From: Chromera velia
Taxonomy: Eukaryota; Sar; Chromeraceae
Direction of reading: 5' to 3'
DNA length: 10,636 nucleotides
Assembly: GCA_018398765.1 (NCBI GenBank)
Contig: JAHBMJ010003467.1
Location: forward strand, 1 to 10,636
Both the position numbers and the translations under genes were made by a program. Position 1 is the stretch's first letter. The number at the start of each line of letters is the position of its first letter. The notes below the pieces were generated by a model, which was given only the letters and a program-made list of their open reading frames with translations, did not search any database and was not told the origin of the DNA. Below are positions 1 through 6,697 of this stretch, one piece after another.

Positions 1-28
1 GGGGGGGGGGGGGGGGAGGGAGAGAAAA

Positions 29-60
<32 letters not shown>
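1..60. repeat. Poly-G run followed by (GA)n microsatellite
   Basis: Sixteen G residues open the window, followed by purine-only sequence to about base 32 and a clean GA array at about 35-60. No coding signal. A homopolymer of this length at the very edge may also mark a contig end. Confidence 0.9.
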
Positions 61-400
61 TAGACAAACATGCAGGCAGGCAGAAAGGGAGGGAAAGAGC
101 CTTCCGTCAAGGGAAAACAAAAAAGAATCAAACGCAAACTTGAGCCAGCGAAACTGTCACCGTCTTGACTCTCTCAGAAGCTCCTCTGTGCAGTGATGTT
201 GCATGTGTGCCACTTTCATCCGCAGACTGATGCGTAAGGGTTGATGGTAGGAAGAGCATGAAACGGAAAAGGCGACGCATGAATATTTATCGATAGATGT
301 ACACACAGAGGAATGGACATCGAATGCATGTTGTTTCAGGTCTGTGTCACGTGCAGTAAAAGTCCTGGTCGGTCAGTCAGTCAGACAGATGATCCGTCAG
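61..400. other. Non-coding 3' flank of the 401-841 gene
   Basis: I see no convincing reading frame or RNA gene here. The part nearest the gene (about 370-400) contains irregular GTCA repeats; similar GTCA repeats follow the splice donor at 10579. On the minus strand this would be the 3' UTR and downstream region of the neighbouring gene. Confidence 0.4.
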
Positions 401-841
401 TCAACCACTTTCTTTTTGCATTTCCACATTCATGAACAGGGAAACACACTTTCCGCCATCCCGAAGATCGGAGGCCGGCCTGGTGATGACTTTCCCGGTT
501 TCGTCCTTTGACCGCACACGACGATCTGTGTTGCTGTACTGGAAGGAGGAAACTGTGAATTCATACACAGACACACCATCGACCTCTTTCAAGACCCAAG
601 AGCCTGAGGAGATGATCACTACTGATGCACGCGAATGACGAAACTGGTGTCCCCCTCTTTCCTCACACTTCCAATTGCCTTCCTCCAAGATTTCCAGTGT
701 AGCCTTCTGATACGTTCCCTCTGGCATTGGTGGCACTTTCAGTTTCAGGACTCCCCCAGCAGGCGTGGACTCCTGCGGTGACTCCTGCGCTGCGTCTGGA
801 GTCTTTCGGTCGTCTTTGCCTCCACAAAACTTCATTTGCAT
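401..841 (-). CDS. Hypothetical protein, 146 aa, unknown function
   Basis: I do not recognise this protein. It starts at ATG 841-839 (MQMKF), with a second in-frame ATG two codons later, and stops at TGA 403-401. The first 30 or so residues are polar and rich in P, Q, E and S. Residues about 30-125 have mixed hydrophobic and polar composition typical of a small folded, beta-rich domain, including stretches such as KLKVPPMPEG and VSVYEFTVSSFQYSN. There is no clear signal peptide or membrane segment. An in-frame TGA lies at 865-863, but CTGCAG at 857-852 on the minus strand is an acceptable splice acceptor in between, so an upstream exon could extend the N-terminus. Its upstream side faces the CCGCGG islet at 1307-1490, possibly shared with the plus-strand gene at 1740. 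The open frame and protein-like composition support a real gene; function is unassigned. Confidence 0.6.
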   Translation of the reverse strand: MQMKFCGGKDDRKTPDAAQESPQESTPAGGVLKLKVPPMPEGTYQKATLEILEEGNWKCEERGGHQFRHSRASVVIISSGSWVLKEVDGVSVYEFTVSSFQYSNTDRRVRSKDETGKVITRPASDLRDGGKCVSLFMNVEMQKESG

Positions 842-1270
842 ATCGTAGCAACTGCAGGACCCTCAAGGATGTTGTGTGAATGAGCTCTTGTGACTCAAGT
901 TGTGAGAAGTCGAATGAAGAACCAGAACACAATGCCCTGATTGGGACGGGTTTCTCGTGTCGTTTTTTGATTGAACTAGTGTGTACACTGTTGCACAGCT
1001 ACGACATGCTACGACAGCTCCTTCATTGACGGAAGCTGATTCAGTCTGAATGTTTCCATCCGCAAACTGTCAGGCGACCCCGACGTTCCATTTTTGATTC
1101 GTGGCGCTGTAAAATTGCAGCACTCTTCAATTGGTGATGAAAAGCTAATTGAATCGACCAATGATGCAGTTGAAAGTGTGCACGCTAGCTGTGTACGTTG
1201 AATGTGTTCATGCGGCCCGACGTGCATGCATGTTGAATGCATTCACTCAAGCTTGCATGCATGCGTGTTG
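842..1270 (-). promoter_or_regulatory. Upstream region of the 841 gene with TGCATGCA motifs
   Basis: No convincing gene is seen here; a 77-codon minus-strand frame (1242-1009) is probably chance. TGCATGCA occurs at 1223-1230 and TGCATGCATGC at 1254-1264. In apicomplexans the same octamer/heptamer is a known ApiAP2-type target, which makes these candidate promoter sites for the minus-strand gene, the plus-strand gene, or both. The assignment depends on the organism being a relative of that group, which is unproven. Confidence 0.4.
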
Positions 1271-1340
1271 CAATTAAGTCGCAATATATATATGCAGCGT
1301 TTCTAGACACCGCGGCGTTTGTGTGTAAACGCCGCGGTGT
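1271..1340 (+). repeat. Copy A of a dispersed inverted repeat, with 14-bp hairpin
   Basis: This segment contains, in order, CAATTAAGTC (1271-1280), a TCGC plus TA-rich run (1279-1294), CAGCGTTTCTAGA (1295-1307) and CACCGCGGCG (1308-1317). The same blocks occur in the same order on the minus strand at 3957-3871, with small insertions. The end forms a perfect hairpin: 14-nt arms at 1307-1320 and 1327-1340 around a GTGTGT loop. Confidence 0.75.
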
Positions 1341-1500
1341 GCCCTTAATTCGCGGCGCGCCGCGGGGAAAAAACTTGGAGGAGAAGGGGAGGACCGCGAC
1401 GCGCCGCGGAGCGGCGCGGTGCCGGTCGAGCAAGTTTCCGCGGCGGGTCCACCGCAGAGCGGCGGGACCGTCGCCTTTTTCTCTCCGCGGCGGCATCGAA
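1307..1500. promoter_or_regulatory. CCGCGG-rich palindromic GC islet 1
   Basis: A sharply GC-rich islet with six CCGCGG hexamers (1310, 1332, 1360, 1404, 1438, 1485). Besides the 14-bp hairpin it holds a perfect 14-bp palindrome at 1351-1364 and an 8-bp-stem, 3-nt-loop hairpin at 1400-1418, and it ends in a run of ten or so A residues at 1500-1510. It lies between divergent genes (841 minus, 1740 plus), so a bidirectional promoter role is the natural reading. Frames translated through it are artefacts of GC content. Confidence 0.5.
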
Positions 1501-1739
1501 AAAAAAAAAATGGATCGTCGAGATCGAGTCTGCCGAGTGTAGCCCAGAGAGCTGTACAGATTCTTGTCAAGCGATCAACTGAGAGTAGTGGGCTCAACCT
1601 GTCAAAGGAACATTCATCTATTTGATTTGTGTGCTTCCATGAATACTAAGTTCAATACTTCACAGTTGAATGTGCTCACTTGACTCTGAATTTTTACGAA
1701 GGTGACAGTCTACCCAGACTATCTTACCGTCTGAGTGTC
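1501..1739. other. Upstream region of the 1740 gene, no gene seen
   Basis: Ordinary-composition sequence between GC islet 1 and the ATG at 1740. No supported reading frame or RNA gene. It probably holds the 5' UTR and proximal promoter of the plus-strand gene. Confidence 0.35.
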
Positions 1740-2010
1740 ATGGCGCCCAAACGAAAAGCGCCTGACTCTAGCGTGAAGACGACGCAGTCTCAGAAGTTTT
1801 TGAAGTTCTTTATTGCCGCAGAGAAGAAAGGGGAGGGGGGAGGGGGCCGCCAAGGCTGACCAGCCATTACTCGGTGGCCTTGTACCTCCAGCCGCCCGGA
1901 AATCTCCTCGGCAGTCCTCCTCTCAACAGTTCTCCCCCCCTCGGCAGTCCTCCCCTCGCCCGCGTCGATCTGCGAGGCTCTCTGCTGCAGCCACCTGTGT
2001 CTATGTATCA
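1740..2010 (+). CDS. Putative first exon of a basic nuclear protein, frame broken in a G run
   Basis: ATG 1740 has a G at +4 and opens MAPKRKAPDSS, a lysine/arginine-rich start resembling a nuclear localisation signal, followed by QSQKFLKFF at residues 16-24, loosely like a PCNA-interacting (PIP) box. That frame stops at TGA 1857. One frame over, protein-like sequence continues with RKSPRQSSSQQ and PRPRRSARL, typical of disordered nuclear proteins, up to about 2000. The switch falls in the G-rich tract 1829-1847, where a one-base length error or mutation would join the two. Possible phase-0 donors (GTCTAT, GTATCA) occur at about 1999-2006, just before the GT microsatellite, which I take to be intronic. 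The next exon probably begins at 2432. Alternatives are a pseudogene, or an intron hiding the frame change. The product is unidentified. Confidence 0.4.
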
Positions 2011-2013
2011 AAA

Positions 2014-2025
2014 TGTGTGTGTGTA

Positions 2026-2058
<33 letters not shown>

Positions 2059-2061
2059 ATA

Positions 2062-2092
<31 letters not shown>
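2014..2092. repeat. (GT)n microsatellite, interrupted
   Basis: About 79 bp of TG dinucleotides interrupted by TA steps. The Cys/Val runs obtained by translating it are artefacts. It probably lies inside an intron of the 1740-3278 gene. Confidence 0.95.
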
Positions 2093-2431
2093 ACAGTCAA
2101 AAGCCGTCAGGCACTCGAACTTCTCTTTCTGGCGATAACCACGAGCAGCTACTACCTCCTGAAAGTTGCTGTTGCCTTCCTCTCATATTGGATGAAGCGC
2201 ACGATGGTTATGTATGCGCCAATACATTGGTACTGGTAGGACAAAGAGGGACAAGCAAAAGACAGTGAGATAGACTGCTTCAAGGTCCTGTATGATAGAG
2301 GAGAGGGGGCCGATATGGTTCTCGTGCAGTTTGAACATCCAACATCCCGATCATAAGAGCACTGGAATTAACGAATCTTTAAGTCCGCTGCAAACCTTGC
2401 ATCTTTCACCGCTTTCACTTCTGCTCTGCAG
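2093..2431 (+). other. Probable intron remainder with strong 3' acceptor
   Basis: Frames here are short or interrupted: the frame used by the next exon has stops at 2354 and 2369. The stretch ends in a pyrimidine-rich tract and TGCAG (about 2404-2431), a strong splice acceptor. A weaker candidate acceptor is CTTTAAG ending at 2383. Some coding-like residues upstream of 2431 (for example SAANLASFTAFTSALQ in the exon's frame) leave open that the exon begins earlier, at 2384. Confidence 0.45.
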
Positions 2432-3278
2432 AAAGCGAGAGTAAAGACGAAAGGGGGGCGTCTCGGTTCTGTCATTGAATCCACCTGCCGAGTCATTTTG
2501 GAGGGAGTCTTTGAAAGGCTTCACCGGGTGTGCCTGCTTGACGCTCCTCCGGGTGAGCAGGAGAGAGGCGGGGGAAAAGAGAAGGAGAGAGGTGAGGAAG
2601 AAGAGAAGGAGAGAGGTGAGGAGGAAGAGAAGGAGAGAGCTGAGGAAGGAAAGAAGGAGAGACGTGAGGAAAGAGAGAAGGAGAGAGTTGAGGAAGGAGA
2701 GAAGGAGAGACGTGAGGAACTTTCAAGGAAAGAAGGAGAGAGTTGAGGAAGGAGAGAAGGAGAGACGTGAGGAAGGAGAGAAAGAGAGAGTTAAGGAAGG
2801 AGAGAAGGAGAGAAGTGAGGAAGGAGAGAAGGAGAGAGGTGAGGAAGAAAAGAAGGAAAGAGGTGAGGAAGGAAAGAAGGAAAGAGGTGAGGGAGATGAT
2901 GGTCTCGCTGATAAGTCAGACGAGATGTCGGAGTCCAACTTTTCAGGTAGCGAGGGGAATAATCATTTTGAAGAGAATGAAGGTGGTGGTGTTGAAGAGA
3001 AGGAAGGGGGAGAGCCTCTTACGGACCCTCATATTGAGAAGAAGCAAGAGAACAAAGCAGGCACAGATGTGCCGGAGAGATCTATGTTCTCCTCTGTCAT
3101 TGCGGTAGCAAAGGAGGTCCGATTATTGGTTAGGGGGGGGGTGAAGAATGGTGTGCAGATAAGGGAACAGACTCGCACACAAGGGCGAGTCCCCGACTAT
3201 ACAACTTTCCTTCGTCAATGCACCTCGGATCTGGATTCCGATAGTTATGAAAGTGACTGCGACTTCAGAAAAAGATAA
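2432..3278 (+). CDS. Putative exon: charged-repeat protein with acidic tail
   Basis: After the acceptor ending at 2431, the frame beginning AAA 2432 reads a helix-like segment (VILEGVFERLHRVCLL), then twelve 8-residue E/K/R repeats of the type EEGEKERx. A 7-bp insertion, CTTTCAA at 2720-2726, shifts the frame, and that frame stops at TGA 2750. The other frame, which keeps the E/K/R pattern after the insertion, runs to TAA 3276-3278. It encodes an acidic, glycine-rich linker, a short hydrophobic helix (SSVIAVAKEVRLLV) and a C-terminus rich in D, S and E before FRKR. The likely product is a long, charged, partly coiled-coil or single-helix nuclear protein. There is no ATG in the frame before the repeats, consistent with an internal exon. 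The frame change could be assembly error, recent mutation, or decay. No enzymatic domain is visible. Confidence 0.45.
2570..2888 (+). repeat. 24-bp tandem repeat, about 12 units plus a partial
   Basis: The consensus reads GAGGAAGGAGAGAAGGAG followed by AGANNT. Units start at 2594, 2618, 2642, 2666, 2690, 2714 (31 bp because of the 7-bp insertion), 2745, 2769, 2793, 2817, 2841 and 2865. The last codon of the unit alternates CGT/GTT in the middle of the array, suggesting that pairs of units were duplicated together. The strand is almost entirely purine. Confidence 0.9.
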
Positions 3279-3740
3279 TCAATCGCATATCAATCGCACA
3301 TCAATCGCACATTTGCTTTGTATACAGACATATGTCAAACGCAACTGAGAGATGATAAGGGGGGGGGGGTCAAATGGGTTGAGGCGTCTCCAAGTCCAGA
3401 AGAGAGAAGACTTTGTGCTTCTAATGCTCCCCGCCTTTTCCCTCTTTTCTCTGTTAGATCTGTGATTTGATTATTTAATATTATATTTGACAATGCCGAA
3501 CAATGTTTTATGGTGTGTACATTCATGAATAATCATTTTAATGTAGTTTGATTAATTTTTATTACTACTCATTTTGATATATTGAGGGTTATTGAATCTA
3601 ATATTGAATAATAGTTCAAGTGATAATCTAGTTGATGATGTATGTACAGTTTTTCTTTTTATTACCTGACTTAATAGTCATTTTGTTCTCAAAACGCCTT
3701 AACCGGCTTATATAGAATAGGATGGGATTTATATTTTGGG
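3279..3740. other. 3' flank: short repeats and AT-rich spacer
   Basis: Immediately after the stop codon there are three 11-bp repeats of TCAATCGCACA (3279-3311). An 11-G run sits at 3359-3369. From about 3460 to 3710 the sequence is strongly AT-rich, without a supported reading frame, and separates the gene from GC islet 2. Part is presumably the 3' UTR of the upstream gene. Confidence 0.6.
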
Positions 3741-3975
3741 CCACCCCGCGGTTCACTGCCGGGCCTCGACTTGCACCCTGAGAGGCACGGGCCGCACGGT
3801 TGTCGCCGCGGGGCGGCAAACGGTCAGAAGTAGGCTAGAACCGCGGCGCTAGCGCCGCGGAAAGCTTGGGCGCCGCGGTGCTCACCAAGGCTGCTCTAGA
3901 AACACTGTATATATGTCGCGATGCATGTTGCACTGTTGCAGTTGAAAGACTTAATTGTCTGCTGAAGACCGCGGA
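3741..3975. promoter_or_regulatory. CCGCGG-rich palindromic GC islet 2
   Basis: Six CCGCGG hexamers lie at 3746, 3806, 3841, 3855, 3873 and 3969. Bases 3841-3860 form a perfect 20-bp palindrome centred on GCTAGC. The islet follows an abrupt AT-to-GC transition and lies just upstream of the nucleoside phosphatase gene, so it may be its promoter. It also contains CCGCGGAAAGC, repeated at 6931. Confidence 0.5.
3871..3957 (-). repeat. Copy B of the dispersed inverted repeat
   Basis: Read on the minus strand this gives CAATTAAGTC (3957-3948), TCGCGA plus a TA-rich run (3921-3908), CAGTGTTTCTAGA (3907-3895) and CACCGCGGCG (3880-3871). These are the same blocks in the same order as copy A at 1271-1317. 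CAGYGTTTCTAGA matches at 12 of 13 bases. Copy B carries two insertions: about 26 nt after CAATTAAGTC and 14 nt after TCTAGA. Confidence 0.7.
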
Positions 3976-3988
3976 CGCAAGATGACGA

Positions 3989-4146
3989 ATGCAAGTAGAC
4001 GGCATGCATGCACCAAGACTGCTGGTCATTCCTGGTTGCTACGCAGAGCAGGCCACTCTCAAACCTATGTCTTCTCCTCAATACGTCCATGTTCTGACAG
4101 TCAAAGAGCGATTCGCATGTTGTTCTCGACATCTTCAGAAGCTAGG
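3989..4146 (+). CDS. Possible 5' exon of the nucleoside phosphatase (speculative)
   Basis: The main phosphatase frame has no ATG before its first conserved region, so a 5' exon is needed. ATG 3989 opens a frame with protein-like composition, including LLVIPGCYAEQ. GTCAGA at 4147 is a possible phase-1 donor and CTCTTGCAG ending at 4289 a good acceptor; joining them keeps the phosphatase frame. This is only one of several possible models. ATG 3982 in another frame and ATG 4351 (with a frameshift) are others. Confidence 0.25.
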
Positions 4147-4369
4147 TCAGAAGGAAGCCGCGAACGATCGTGCACCAAGCTGGTGTGCAGATTGCAGCGT
4201 CTTCTTTTGACAGAACCACTGATCTAAGAGCAGCCTACGAAGTTGTTCCAGCGGCTGCTATTGCATAGAGGGCGTTACTGCTCTTGCAGAGGGGTCTCTC
4301 CGTGCTTGGACAGACTTTCCTTTCGATTTCAGCTCGCTTCTCTTTACCATATGGAGTGCAACCCATACT

Positions 4370-6058
4370 GTGGGTCTGTTGGCAGCAGTCTTCTTTCTCG
4401 TGGGTCTCCTTCATGCGATCTTGCGATCTCGTTGGGCCCAAAAATCAACAGGCAGGGATGGGGGGACGGAAGGGGAGAGAGATGGTGATGTACCTTTGCC
4501 CCCCTTCGTGATTGTAGACGCTGGATCCACTGCTTCGAGGGTGTATGCGTTTGTTGTGGAGACGGGAGGAGACGGAAGAGTTGAGATCGAGATGAAGACT
4601 CTGGGAGACAAGTTCAAAGCACCCCTGTCAAAATACAAGGAACTGTCATCTCTTTTTCTGAAGGGCGTGTCGACGGCTTTGGAAGAATTGGAGTCCGAAG
4701 GCTTTGAGCCGCCCTTCGACGTTCGGATCCTTGCTACACAGGGCGTGCGAGATCTCCCGGAAAGCGAACAATCCAGCATATTTGAAATGGTGTCTAGAGA
4801 CATGAAGGGAGTCAAACGGGTAGGGAATGTCGTCGAGGCGCGTGTGCTTACAGGGGCGGAGGAGGCGTTGGGGTCGTTTTCCTCAATGCGGTATGTGTTC
4901 AGGGGTGATGAGAACTACACAGGGGTGATGGATCTGGGAGGGGGCAGTGCTCAAATCTCGTTGGCAGACTGTCAAACCTGTCCGCCCGCTTCCTTTTCTG
5001 TACCGTTCTTTGGTGCCAACTCAGTAGCAAAACATCTTCGGACACTTTTAGGCATCCAGGACAATGAGTGGGGTCCCTGCACGGGAGGAGACGGAAGAGT
5101 TGAGATCGAGATGAAGACTCTGGGAGACAAGTTCAAAGCACCCCTGTCAAAATACAAGGAACTGTCATCTCTTTTTCTGAAGGGCGTGTCGACGGCTTTG
5201 GAAGAATTGGAGTCCGAAGGCTTTGAGCCGCCCTTCGACGTTCGGATCCTTGCTACACAGGGCGTGCGAGATCTCCCGGAAAGCGAACAATCCAGCATAT
5301 TTGAAATGGTGTCTAGAGACATGAAGGGAGTCAAACGGGTAGGGAATGTCGTCGAGGCGCGTGTGCTTACAGGGGCGGAGGAGGCGTTGGGGTCGTTTTC
5401 CTCAATGCGGTATGTGTTCAGGGGTGATGAGAACTACACAGGGGTGATGGATCTGGGAGGGGGCAGTGCTCAAATCTCGTTGGCAGACTGTCAAACCTGT
5501 CCGCCCGCTTCCTTTTCTGTACCGTTCTTTGGTGCCAACTCAGTAGCAAAACATCTTCGGACACTTTTAGGCATCCAGGACAATGAGTGGGGTCCCTGCG
5601 GTCTGCCTACGAACAGTGTGACTTGCAGAGCTGCCATCAGAGACACGATCCACTCTCTCTGCAGCACTTCAGATACCTGCCCTTCAGTAGATGGTTCAAA
5701 CTTTCGAGGTCGACTTGTGATGGTATCTGCGGGTTTCTACGCGCCTGACTATGCTCGTTTCGTCGACAGCTCTTTGTTTCCCCATTTCCCCTTCGTTTCC
5801 CCGATCGAGCTCGAAAGGGCGGCAGAGAAGATCTGCGCGTCTGAGACGGCCTCCCTGGTTGAAGTGGGGTCGCATCCCTTCACTCCTGTGGGTCTTGTAG
5901 AAAGGCGGTGTTTGGATCTGTGTCTGTTAGTCGAGTTGGTGGAACATTTCGGAATTCCCAGGGAGACCCAGCTAGAGGTGTTTCTTGAACGGGAGGGGAA
6001 ACAGGTGGAGTGGCCCCTTGGGTACGCACTCGGCCTTGTAGAATCAAAACCAGAATGA
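4370..6058 (+). CDS. GDA1/CD39-family nucleoside di/triphosphatase (apyrase/ENTPDase) with duplicated core
   Basis: These enzymes hydrolyse nucleoside di- and/or triphosphates, usually in the secretory pathway or outside the cell. Numbering from GTG 4370, residues 1-18 (GLLAAVFFLVGLLHAIL) form a signal-anchor helix. Apyrase conserved regions follow: ACR1 DAGSTASRVYAF (50-61), ACR2 ATQGVRDLP (122-130), ACR3 LTGAEEALGSF (160-170, keeping the Glu pair that includes the family's catalytic base), ACR4 VMDLGGGSAQI (186-196), and ACR5 WPLGYAL (548-554). Residues 65-237 are repeated exactly as 238-410, so ACR2-4 occur twice but ACR1 and ACR5 once. Without the extra copy the frame would be 389 residues, close to normal for small ENTPDases. 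The frame is open back to 4223 but has no ATG there, so GTG is not a credible eukaryotic start and a 5' exon is likely. Stop is TGA 6056-6058. Family assignment is firm; substrate and activity are unknown. Confidence 0.9.
   Translation: MGLLAAVFFLVGLLHAILRSRWAQKSTGRDGGTEGERDGDVPLPPFVIVDAGSTASRVYAFVVETGGDGRVEIEMKTLGDKFKAPLSKYKELSSLFLKGVSTALEELESEGFEPPFDVRILATQGVRDLPESEQSSIFEMVSRDMKGVKRVGNVVEARVLTGAEEALGSFSSMRYVFRGDENYTGVMDLGGGSAQISLADCQTCPPASFSVPFFGANSVAKHLRTLLGIQDNEWGPCTGGDGRVEIEMKTLGDKFKAPLSKYKELSSLFLKGVSTALEELESEGFEPPFDVRILATQGVRDLPESEQSSIFEMVSRDMKGVKRVGNVVEARVLTGAEEALGSFSSMRYVFRGDENYTGVMDLGGGSAQISLADCQTCPPASFSVPFFGANSVAKHLRTLLGIQDNEWGPCGLPTNSVTCRAAIRDTIHSLCSTSDTCPSVDGSNFRGRLVMVSAGFYAPDYARFVDSSLFPHFPFVSPIELERAAEKICASETASLVEVGSHPFTPVGLVERRCLDLCLLVELVEHFGIPRETQLEVFLEREGKQVEWPLGYALGLVESKPE
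4562..5599 (+). repeat. Perfect 519-bp in-frame tandem duplication
   Basis: Bases 4562-5080 and 5081-5599 are identical by line-by-line comparison. The unit is 173 codons, so the frame is kept. Flanking bases differ (G4561 versus C5080; A5081 versus G5600), which fixes the boundaries and leaves no microhomology at the junction. Confidence 0.97.
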
Positions 6059-6121
6059 AAATGAGTGTGTGTGCTCTTCATGTTTTATCCATAGCGATTC
6101 TATACATACGTTCGCATCGAG

Positions 6122-6227
6122 AATAAACATAATCCACTGCGAGGTTCGAGGTTTGTATGACAAATTATGATATAGTGTGATTGCATGTCAATGCATGACA
6201 GTGTATATATATATATTTAACAATAAA
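6122..6227 (+). terminator. Candidate polyadenylation signals AATAAA
   Basis: AATAAA occurs at 6122-6127 and 6222-6227, 64 and 164 bases after the phosphatase stop codon, in AT-rich sequence. Their placement suits 3' end formation if this organism uses the canonical hexamer, which is not known. Confidence 0.4.
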
Positions 6228-6525
6228 CTGCATGTTGTTAAGGTTTACTTAGAGGGGTTGGCGCTGGTGAGTGCTTGCAGAGGTTTAAGGGTCTTCGGGG
6301 CTTGATGTCGCTGGAGTGGTTCAGGTCGACCCCTAGTGACAGACTCGATCAATGTCAGGAGCATGCAGCTTTCTTGTGATTCGGTGATCGATCTGATTTT
6401 ATTGTAGTCTTCCAGAAAGTCTTTCGAAAGTCTTTCATATGATTTTGATCGAAGTATGACAGTGTCACGCCAACATCTGTATGATACAAAACGTTAATAT
6501 CCTACATCTTCTTTCTTTGATTCTT
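6228..6525. other. Intergenic, no gene seen
   Basis: No supported reading frame or RNA gene. Ordinary-composition spacer between the phosphatase 3' end and the tRNA-like element. Confidence 0.4.
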
Positions 6526-6529
6526 AAAA

Positions 6530-6602
6530 AGGAGGTAGCGAGGCTTGAACTTATGACCTCTTGCTTATTAGTGTTGTATGCTAACCATTGGGTCATGAAG
6601 GC
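6530..6602 (-). pseudogene. Degenerate tRNA-like element, Ile(AAT)-like
   Basis: Read on the minus strand from 6602, the element has exact tRNA spacing: A-box-like TGACCCAATGG at positions 8-18 (6595-6585), A14, GG at 17-18, A21, CTAATAA anticodon loop with T33 and AAT at 34-36 (6569-6567), TTCAA at 54-58, and B-box-like AGTTCAAGCCT (6551-6541). It ends in TTTTT (6530-6526), a Pol III-type terminator. The loop and AGAGGTC region resemble eukaryotic tRNA-Ile(AAT). However the stems are mostly unpaired: two of seven acceptor pairs and one of five anticodon pairs. A decayed tRNA gene or the head of a tRNA-derived SINE fits best; a working tRNA does not. Confidence 0.45.
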
Positions 6603-6697
6603 GAGTGACGCACACAATTCTCTTTTGCTCAGTGTTACTTTAAACCATAATCAATTCATTTAATTTCTATTTTCTTTCTAGCTGTTCTTAAGTAGCG

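Noticed and set aside
1185-1625. Several frames of about 100 codons on both strands across the first GC islet
   Set aside because: GC-rich palindromic DNA depletes stop codons on both strands; translations are Arg/Ala/Gly/Pro-rich and overlap one another.
1813-2268. 151-codon plus-strand frame rich in Cys/Val
   Set aside because: The middle is the GT microsatellite, which is open in several frames; only the part before it looks protein-like, and that part is described within the 1740 exon.
2570-2888. CRISPR-like array
   Set aside because: The 24-bp units are contiguous with no spacers; it is a coding tandem repeat.
2493-2938. Minus-strand Pro/Ser/Leu repeat frames
   Set aside because: Mirror images of the purine-rich 24-bp charged repeat; the plus strand has the flanking coding sequence.
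3835-4132. Minus-strand frames of 64-78 codons near the second islet
   Set aside because: They overlap the palindromic islet and repeat copy B, and show no coherent protein features.
4411-5334. Minus-strand frames opposite the phosphatase, appearing twice
   Set aside because: Shadows of the duplicated coding unit on the other strand.
6530-6602. Functional tRNA-Ile gene
   Set aside because: Only two of seven acceptor and one of five anticodon stem positions pair, so it cannot fold as a normal tRNA.
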